Origin: DASUAO01 sp046484625
GTDB lineage: Bacteria > Actinomycetota > Acidimicrobiia > IMCC26256 > PALSA-555
Direction: 5' to 3'
DNA length: 27,058 bases
Assembly (NCBI GenBank): GCA_046484625.1
Contig: JAWOIO010000027.1
Span: forward strand, 1-27,058
Part shown: piece by piece, positions 22,733 to 27,058 of the stretch
Layout: the number at the start of each line of letters is the position of its first letter
Position numbering within the stretch: position 1 is the first letter of the stretch
Notes under the pieces: generated by a model
Databases searched by the model: none
What the model was told of the DNA's origin: nothing
The model's input: the letters and a program-made list of their open reading frames with translations, nothing else
Position numbers and translations under genes: made by a program

Positions 22733-23143
22733 ATGGACCTCGACCGAGCACGAGCGTTCGTCCGGGAGCATCATCACGCGGTGATGGCGACGGTCCGCGC
22801 TGATGGCCGACCGGCGCTCTCGCCGGTCGCCTGCGGCGTCGACGACGCAGGGCGCGTGGTGGTGAGCACCCGCGAGACCGCGCGCAAGGTGGCCCACGTG
22901 CGCCGGGACCCTCGCGTCACGCTCTGCGTGATCGACGACGCGTTCTACGGGACCTGGGTCCAGGTGGAGGGCCGGGCCGAGGTCGTCTCGCTCCCCGAGG
23001 CGATGGAGCCGCTCGTCGCGTACTACCGATCCGTGAGCGGTGAGCATCCCGACTGGGACGAGTACCGGGCGGCCATGGCGCGTGAGCAGCGGGTCGTCGT
23101 CCGCATCGAGCTCGACCGGGCCGGGCCAGACGTCCAGGGCTGA
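22733..23143 (+). CDS. PPOX-class (split beta-barrel) probable F420-dependent protein
   Basis: The 136-residue product has the split beta-barrel flavin/deazaflavin fold of the pyridoxamine 5'-phosphate oxidase superfamily. Recognisable blocks are HHHAVMATVRADGRPALSPVACGVDDAGRVVVSTRETARKVAHVRRDPRVTLCVIDD. The phosphate-binding RxTxRKxxxxRRDPRV pattern and short length match the actinobacterial F420-binding group (FDOR-B-like) rather than true PdxH; WVQVEGRAEVVSLPEA follows. The substrate cannot be assigned. The ATG at 22733 has only a G-rich stretch upstream. It follows yebC by 28 bp and precedes the cox-like genes by 131 bp. Confidence 0.82.
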   Translation: MDLDRARAFVREHHHAVMATVRADGRPALSPVACGVDDAGRVVVSTRETARKVAHVRRDPRVTLCVIDDAFYGTWVQVEGRAEVVSLPEAMEPLVAYYRSVSGEHPDWDEYRAAMAREQRVVVRIELDRAGPDVQG

Positions 23144-23195
23144 CGGCGCGCCGGGAGCATCCGGGGCGACCAGGACCGGGGGCGGCGCAGGGCGG

Positions 23196-23201
23196 TAGAG
23201 T
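23196..23201 (+). promoter_or_regulatory. -10-like TAGAGT upstream of coxS
   Basis: GGTAGAGT would start transcription near 23209, giving a leader of about 65 nt with AGGAG (23264-23268) 6 nt before the coxS GTG. The leader holds two copies of ACGACCGGAC (23211-23220 and 23251-23260). Confidence 0.35.
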
Positions 23202-23210
23202 CCCTCGCCG

Positions 23211-23260
23211 ACGACCGGACCGACGGCGAGGTCGACGGCTGGCTACAGGAACGACCGGAC
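23211..23260 (+). repeat. 10-bp direct repeat ACGACCGGAC, 40-bp period, in the coxS leader
   Basis: Exact copies lie at 23211-23220 and 23251-23260, close to four helical turns apart. They flank the predicted leader between promoter and ribosome-binding site. A regulator-binding role is possible but in GC-rich DNA a 10-bp repeat may be chance. Confidence 0.5.
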
Positions 23261-23274
23261 GACAGGAGTGCACG

Positions 23275-23733
23275 GTGGAAGTCTCGATCGACGTCAACGG
23301 GCGCTCGGAGCGTCACGACGTGGAGCCGCGCACGCTGCTCGTGCAGTACCTGCGTGAGGCGTGCGTCCTGACCGGGACCAAAGTCGGGTGTGACACGTCG
23401 TCGTGTGGCGCGTGCACGGTCCTGGTCGATGGTGAGTCGGTGAAGTCCTGCACGATGCTTGCCGTTCAGGCCGACGGCCGGGCGGTCACGACCATCGAGG
23501 GGATCTCGTCCGGGGGCGACCTCCATCCCGTCCAGCAGGCATTCGTCGAGCATCACGGCTTGCAGTGCGGCTTCTGCACTGCCGGGATGGTGATGGCGGC
23601 GGTGTCGCTGATCGAGGAGATCCCGGCTCCGACGGAGGCCGACGTGCGCCTGGGCCTCGAGGGCAACCTCTGCCGGTGCACCGGCTACCACAACATCGTG
23701 CGAGCGGTGCTCTCGGCCGCGGGGACCGAGTGA
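23275..23733 (+). CDS. coxS: CoxS-like [2Fe-2S] small subunit of a xanthine dehydrogenase/CO dehydrogenase-type molybdenum hydroxylase
   Basis: The small subunit passes electrons from the molybdenum centre to the FAD subunit through two [2Fe-2S] clusters. The 152-residue product has all eight ligands: C39, C44, C47 and C59 for the plant-ferredoxin-type cluster (VGCDTSSCGACTVLVDG...SC), and C98, C101, C133 and C135 for the all-helical cluster (CGFCTAGM, CRCTGYHN). The GTG at 23275 has AGGAG 6 nt upstream. It overlaps coxM by 4 bp. The substrate of the whole enzyme (CO, nicotinate, purines or another) is set by the large subunit, which is not in this window, so the cox name indicates family resemblance and the presence of coxG only. 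Confidence 0.9.
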   Translation: MEVSIDVNGRSERHDVEPRTLLVQYLREACVLTGTKVGCDTSSCGACTVLVDGESVKSCTMLAVQADGRAVTTIEGISSGGDLHPVQQAFVEHHGLQCGFCTAGMVMAAVSLIEEIPAPTEADVRLGLEGNLCRCTGYHNIVRAVLSAAGTE

Positions 23734-24554
23734 TCCCCGCCGCGTTCGACTATGTCCGGGCCGGCAGCGCCGAGGAGGTCGTCGCCGCGCTCGTCGAGCA
23801 CGGCGACGACGCCAAGGTGCTCGCGGGCGGGATGTCGTTGCTCCCGCTCATGAAGCTCCGTCTGGCCACCCCGGCGGTCCTGGTCGACGCGGCGCGCCTG
23901 TTCGATCTCTCCTATGTGCGCGAGGAGGGCGACCACCTCGCGATCGGAGCACTCACCCGGCATCGGGACCTCGAGACCAGCGACCTCCTCGGTGCCGCCT
24001 GCGGCGTGCTGCGGGGCGTCGCGGCCGAGGTGGGCGACAACCAGGTACGACACCGGGGAACGATCGGCGGATCCGTGGTCCACGGCGACCCGGCTTCGGA
24101 CCTCCCGGCCGCGCTGCTGGCCCTCGACGCGACCTTCGTGGCGCAGGGGCCCAACGGGGTACGCGAGCTGGATGCGGCGACGTTCTTCCAGGGGTTCCTC
24201 GAGACGGCACTCGAGCCCGACGAGCTGCTCGTGGAGATCCGCGTCCCCAAGGTCGGGCCGGGTGGGTGGTCGTACCAGAAGTTCAACCGACGAGCCCAGG
24301 ACTGGGCGATCGTGGGCGCGCTCGCCGTGCGCGGCGAGGGGGGGATCCGGGTCTCGCTCGTGAACATGGGCGCAACGCCACTACGTGCGACGGCCGTGGA
24401 GCGCGCCCTCGCGGAGGGGGCGACACCGGAAGCTGCCGCGGCTGATGCAGCCGAGGGCACCGAGCCGCCCTCGGATCTCAACGCCTCGTCGGCGTACCGC
24501 CAGCACCTGGCGCGGGTCCTCGTGCGACGGGCGCTCGAGCAGAGCCAGGTCTGA
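23730..24554 (+). CDS. coxM: CoxM-like FAD-binding medium subunit
   Basis: This subunit holds the FAD of xanthine dehydrogenase/CO dehydrogenase-type enzymes. The 274-residue product has the two flavin motifs at expected positions: AGGMSLLPLMKLRLATP (32-48, the AGGxSL motif) and TIGGSVVHGDPASDLPA (111-127, the TIGG motif). A C-terminal CO_deh_flav_C-like part follows (YQKFNRRAQDWAIVGALAV). The GTG at 23730 overlaps the coxS stop (GTGA); the frame continuing upstream is a coxS shadow. The gene order S-M here, with no L subunit following, is unusual. Confidence 0.9.
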   Translation: MIPAAFDYVRAGSAEEVVAALVEHGDDAKVLAGGMSLLPLMKLRLATPAVLVDAARLFDLSYVREEGDHLAIGALTRHRDLETSDLLGAACGVLRGVAAEVGDNQVRHRGTIGGSVVHGDPASDLPAALLALDATFVAQGPNGVRELDAATFFQGFLETALEPDELLVEIRVPKVGPGGWSYQKFNRRAQDWAIVGALAVRGEGGIRVSLVNMGATPLRATAVERALAEGATPEAAAADAAEGTEPPSDLNASSAYRQHLARVLVRRALEQSQV

Positions 24555-24579
24555 ACGTCAGGACACGGGGCAAGGGAAC

Positions 24580-25233
24580 GTGACCGTCGCCGCGGCCGTC
24601 CTCGCCGCCGGTCGGGGTTCCCGGTTCTCGCCACGCGGCCACAAGCTCGTGGCCTCCTTTCGGGGCCGGCCACTCGCGGAGTGGGCGATCGATGCCGCGG
24701 TCGGCAGCGGCCTCGCGCCGGTGCTCATCGTCATCGGGCGCCAGGGCCGGAGGGTCGCGCGCCGGGTGCCCGACGGCGTCGACGTCGTCCGGTCTCGGCA
24801 TTGGCGCCGGGGCATCGCGCACTCGCTGCGCGCCGCGCTCGACGCACTGGAGCCGGATTCGTCCGTCGCGGCGGTCTGCGTCGGGCTGGCCGACCAGCCG
24901 CTCGTGGGGAGTGGGGCGTACCGGCGTCTGGTCCGTGCCCACGCCGACGGCGCGGTGCTGGCGGTCGCGACCTACGAAGGCCAGCGCGCCAACCCGGTGT
25001 TGCTCGATCGCACGCTGTGGCCGGCGGCGCGTGCGCTGCGCGATGACGTCGGGGCCAGGGCGCTGATGCGGGACCATCCGGTCACCGAGGTGGACTGCTC
25101 GGACACGGGTTCCCCCGTCGATGTCGATACGCTTGACGACCTGCGCACGATCGAGGACGCGAGCGCCCGGGAGGGCGTCACCGACCGGGCGCGCGCCACC
25201 GAGGGGGAGAGGGATCGGGATGCAGATCACTGA
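24580..25233 (+). CDS. MobA/MocA-like nucleotidyltransferase
   Basis: The 217-residue product begins with the nucleotide-binding signature of the MobA-like NTP transferase family, AAVLAAGRGSRFSPRGHKLV, then RGRPLAEWAIDAA. A GLADQPLV block follows, whose aspartate corresponds to the metal-binding GDQP of the family. Members such as MocA attach CMP to molybdopterin to make the cytosine-dinucleotide cofactor used by CO dehydrogenase-type hydroxylases, and the location between coxM and coxG supports that role. The signature differs from the usual AGxSxRMGxxK by an altered SRFSPRGHK spacing, so specificity is uncertain. The GTG at 24580 is the natural start; upstream frame is coxM shadow. The end overlaps coxG by 14 bp. 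Confidence 0.8.
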   Translation: MTVAAAVLAAGRGSRFSPRGHKLVASFRGRPLAEWAIDAAVGSGLAPVLIVIGRQGRRVARRVPDGVDVVRSRHWRRGIAHSLRAALDALEPDSSVAAVCVGLADQPLVGSGAYRRLVRAHADGAVLAVATYEGQRANPVLLDRTLWPAARALRDDVGARALMRDHPVTEVDCSDTGSPVDVDTLDDLRTIEDASAREGVTDRARATEGERDRDADH

Positions 25234-25882
25234 CACGTTCCGGGTCGAGGTACCCGTGGAGCAGGCGTGGAACGTCCTCCTCGACGTCGAGCGGATCGCA
25301 CCGTGCATGCCGGGCGCCCAGCTGCAGGAGGTGGAGGGCGACGAGTACCGGGGGATCGTGAAGATCAAGGTGGGTCCGATCACCGCGCAGTACAAGGGCG
25401 CCGCGCGGATCCTCGAGGCCGACGAGTCCGCCCGCCGCATCGTGATCAAGGGTGAGGGCCGCGACACCCGCGGTCAGGGCAACGCGTCCGCGACCGTCAC
25501 GGCCCTGCTCGCCGAGTCCGGAGGCGGCACCGACGTGTCGATCGACACCGACCTGCAGGTCACCGGGAAGGTGGCGCAGTTCGGTCGGGGGGTCATGGCC
25601 GACGTGTCGGCGAAGCTCCTGGGCCAGTTCGTCGAGTGCCTCCATTCGAGCGTGCTCGCCGGCGACGACCAGGGGTCCGACGATCAGGTCGACGTCGACG
25701 GGACCGGGGGGGTCGGGAGCGACGATGGCGGATCGGGCGGGGTCCGCACGATCGATTCCCCCGAGGCCGAGGCCGTCGACCTCGCGAAGGTGGCCGGCGG
25801 GGCGGTGGCGAAGCGAGCGGTGCCGGTGCTCGTGGCCGTAGCGGCTGTCGTCGGAGTCGTGATCTGGCTCCTGTCCCGCTGA
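25220..25882 (+). CDS. coxG: CoxG-like SRPBCC protein with C-terminal membrane anchor
   Basis: The 220-residue product has an N-terminal CoxG-type START/SRPBCC domain (1-146) with DTFRVEVPVEQAWNVLLDVERIAPCMPGAQL, YRGIVKIKVGPITAQYKG and the conserved VTGKVAQFGRGVMADVSAKLLGQFVECL. An acidic, glycine-rich linker (about 147-185) and a single C-terminal membrane helix (about 199-218) follow, ending in LLSR. CoxG is known to tether CO dehydrogenase to the cytoplasmic membrane. The ATG at 25220 is chosen by the family start MQITDTF and by GAGAGGG upstream. It overlaps the MocA-like gene by 14 bp. Confidence 0.88.
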   Translation: MQITDTFRVEVPVEQAWNVLLDVERIAPCMPGAQLQEVEGDEYRGIVKIKVGPITAQYKGAARILEADESARRIVIKGEGRDTRGQGNASATVTALLAESGGGTDVSIDTDLQVTGKVAQFGRGVMADVSAKLLGQFVECLHSSVLAGDDQGSDDQVDVDGTGGVGSDDGGSGGVRTIDSPEAEAVDLAKVAGGAVAKRAVPVLVAVAAVVGVVIWLLSR

Positions 25883-25919
25883 GCCGGACGGCATCCCTCC
25901 CGCGGCCGGCGCCGGGCCG

Positions 25920-25925
25920 TAGGAT
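25920..25925 (+). promoter_or_regulatory. -10 element TAGGAT, leaderless promoter of ruvC
   Basis: TAGGAT ends 7 nt before the ruvC ATG at 25933, with no Shine-Dalgarno in between. It lies in a 50-bp spacer after coxG and implies that ruvC-ruvA are transcribed independently of the cox-like genes. Confidence 0.5.
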
Positions 25926-25932
25926 CGAACCC

Positions 25933-26517
25933 ATGTTCGATGCCGCACCGGTGTTGGGGATCGACCCCGGCCTGTCCCGATGCGGGTACGGAGCGGTGCA
26001 TCGCACCGGGTCCACGATGACCGCGGTGTCCTTCGGCGTCCTGCGAACCGATCGGGACGCGCCGCTGCCGGAGCGCCTGGCGAGTCTCGAGGCCGACCTG
26101 GGCGCGCTGTTCGCCGAGATCCGGCCCCGGGCACTCGCGGTCGAGCGGGTGCTGTTCCAGACCAACGTCCGCACCGCCATCTCGGTGGGTCAGGCGAGCG
26201 GGATCGCGCTCCTCGTCGCCGCCCGCACCGGGGTCCCGGTGACGCACTACAGCCCCAACGAGGTGAAGCTCGCCGTCACCGGCTCCGGGACCGCCGACAA
26301 GGCGCAGGTGCAGCAGATGGTCACGCGGCTGCTCGCGCTGGCATCGGTCCCGACGTCGCCTGATGCCGCCGACGCGCTGGCGTTGGCGCTGTGCCACTGC
26401 TGGGCCCTACCGATGCAGCAAGCCACCGGCGCACCTGGGGGCGACCGGGTGCCGGAGGCGTCGCCCGGCCTGGCCCGGGCCATCGCCGCGGCCCTGGAGC
26501 GGGACGCCGGCACGTGA
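25933..26517 (+). CDS. ruvC: Holliday junction resolvase RuvC
   Basis: RuvC cuts Holliday junctions symmetrically in concert with RuvAB. The 194-residue product has the four catalytic acids at family positions: D11 (VLGIDPGLSRCGYG), E71 (LAVERVLFQTN), and D144 and D147 (SPDAADALALALCH). VGQASGIALL and YSPNEVKLAVTGSGTADKAQVQ complete the fold. The ATG at 25933 fits the adjacent promoter; the frame upstream is a coxG shadow. Its stop overlaps the ruvA GTG by 4 bp. The C-terminal tail after residue 165 is slightly extended and of low complexity. Confidence 0.96.
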   Translation: MFDAAPVLGIDPGLSRCGYGAVHRTGSTMTAVSFGVLRTDRDAPLPERLASLEADLGALFAEIRPRALAVERVLFQTNVRTAISVGQASGIALLVAARTGVPVTHYSPNEVKLAVTGSGTADKAQVQQMVTRLLALASVPTSPDAADALALALCHCWALPMQQATGAPGGDRVPEASPGLARAIAAALERDAGT

Positions 26518-27058
26518 TCGGGTCGGTGCGGGGAACGGTGCTCGAGCGCGCCGCCACCGGCGAGGTGCTCGTCGAGGTCGGCGGGGTGGGCTATCGCCTG
26601 CACGTCCCGCTCGGCGCGCTCCCGCAGCTCGAGCCGGGTGGGCCGGCGTTCCTGTTCACGCACCTCCACGTGCGCGACGACGCGATGATCCTCTACGGGT
26701 TCGTGAGCCGCGGGGCACGCGACACCTTCGAGATCCTGATCGGTGCGTCGGGGGTCGGGCCGTCGCTCGCCCTGAAGATCCTGTCGGTGCACGACCCCGC
26801 GGCGCTCCGGCAGGCGGTCGCCGACTCCGACCTCGACGCGCTCACGCTCGTCCCCGGTGTCGGCAAGCGGACCGCCGAGCGCCTGATCGTGGAGCTGCGG
26901 GCCCGGCTCGACGTGCCGGACGCGTCGGTGCCCGACGGAGGAGGCGACGGCGGCCCGAACCCGCGCCGCGAGGTGCGTGAGGCGCTCGCAGGCCTCGGGT
27001 ACGGCACCGACGAGGTGCGCGAGACGCTCGCCCGTCTGCCCGAGGCCGGCACGGTCGA
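26514..27058 (+). CDS. ruvA: Holliday junction DNA helicase subunit RuvA (3' partial)
   Basis: RuvA binds the four-way junction and loads the RuvB motor. The GTG at 26514 overlaps the ruvC stop (GTGA), and 181 codons are visible before the window ends. The N-terminal OB domain reads MIGSVRGTVLER...VGGVGYRLHVP...HVRDDAMILYGF. Two helix-hairpin-helix motifs follow: ILIGASGVGPSLALKIL (about 75-90) and LTLVPGVGKRTAERLIVELRARL (110-132). An acidic/glycine linker (DGGGDGGPN) leads to the C-terminal RuvB-binding domain (REALAGLGYGTDEVRETL). About 15-25 residues are probably missing. ruvB is expected just beyond the window. Confidence 0.95.
   Translation, partial: MIGSVRGTVLERAATGEVLVEVGGVGYRLHVPLGALPQLEPGGPAFLFTHLHVRDDAMILYGFVSRGARDTFEILIGASGVGPSLALKILSVHDPAALRQAVADSDLDALTLVPGVGKRTAERLIVELRARLDVPDASVPDGGGDGGPNPRREVREALAGLGYGTDEVRETLARLPEAGTV

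Noticed and set aside
1..27058. Insertion sequences, prophage, tRNA, rRNA, CRISPR, toxin-antitoxin or defence genes
   Set aside because: None of the frames shows transposase, integrase, Cas or toxin motifs, and no tRNA-like cloverleaf or rRNA sequence was recognised by eye; a tRNAscan or Rfam search could confirm.

Overview
This window looks like a chromosomal stretch from a high-GC actinobacterium. The pointers are mycothiol ligase MshC, coenzyme F420 enzymes (NpdG and a PPOX-fold protein), a phosphatidylinositol mannoside (PIM) locus, a DnaE1-type polymerase, many GTG starts, and pervasive 4-bp ATGA/GTGA gene overlaps. The CO-dehydrogenase-like genes and the lysine-rich DksA-type protein would fit class Acidimicrobiia, but that placement is inference. 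I found no rRNA, tRNA, CRISPR array, insertion sequence or phage gene, and no gene-free gap longer than about 240 bp.

Layout. (1) Positions 1-2176: a DksA/TraR-like protein with a KKxAPA repeat tail (5' end outside the window), lspA and an RluD-type pseudouridine synthase in one overlapping operon. It ends tail-to-tail against an Rrf2-family regulator (minus strand). (2) 2654-7427: a phosphodiesterase/alkaline-phosphatase-superfamily protein, then dnaE, separated by an unusual palindrome-plus-repeat leader. A small membrane protein (minus strand) meets dnaE at a symmetric hairpin. (3) 7674-9544: npdG and mshC, translationally coupled. (4) 9613-17571: thrS, HIT protein, membrane protein, EF-G2-like GTPase (minus strand), then pgsA, patA and pimA. 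The thrS-HIT-pgsA-patA-pimA order is the one known from mycobacteria and places the first steps of PIM synthesis together. (5) 17564-20268: lemA, htpX and a DUF3048 protein, an envelope-related operon. (6) 20362-22704: pdxS, pdxT (PLP synthase) and yebC. (7) 22733-25882: an F420-type PPOX protein, then coxS, coxM, a MobA/MocA-like nucleotidyltransferase and coxG. The molybdenum-binding catalytic subunit coxL is absent. (8) 25920-27058: ruvC and the start of ruvA (cut by the window edge).

The most interesting signals are: a recurring GGTAnnnT/TAnnnT element 6-8 bp before start codons, implying leaderless transcription; the dnaE leader, in which one anti-Shine-Dalgarno-like arm can pair with either of two identical partners; a triplicated 15-bp Shine-Dalgarno-plus-ATG module before pdxT; a CO-dehydrogenase-type gene set without its catalytic subunit; and an EF-G paralogue with Tyr in place of the G3 histidine. 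I see no clear wholly new multi-gene system; most of the window is core metabolism and information processing.
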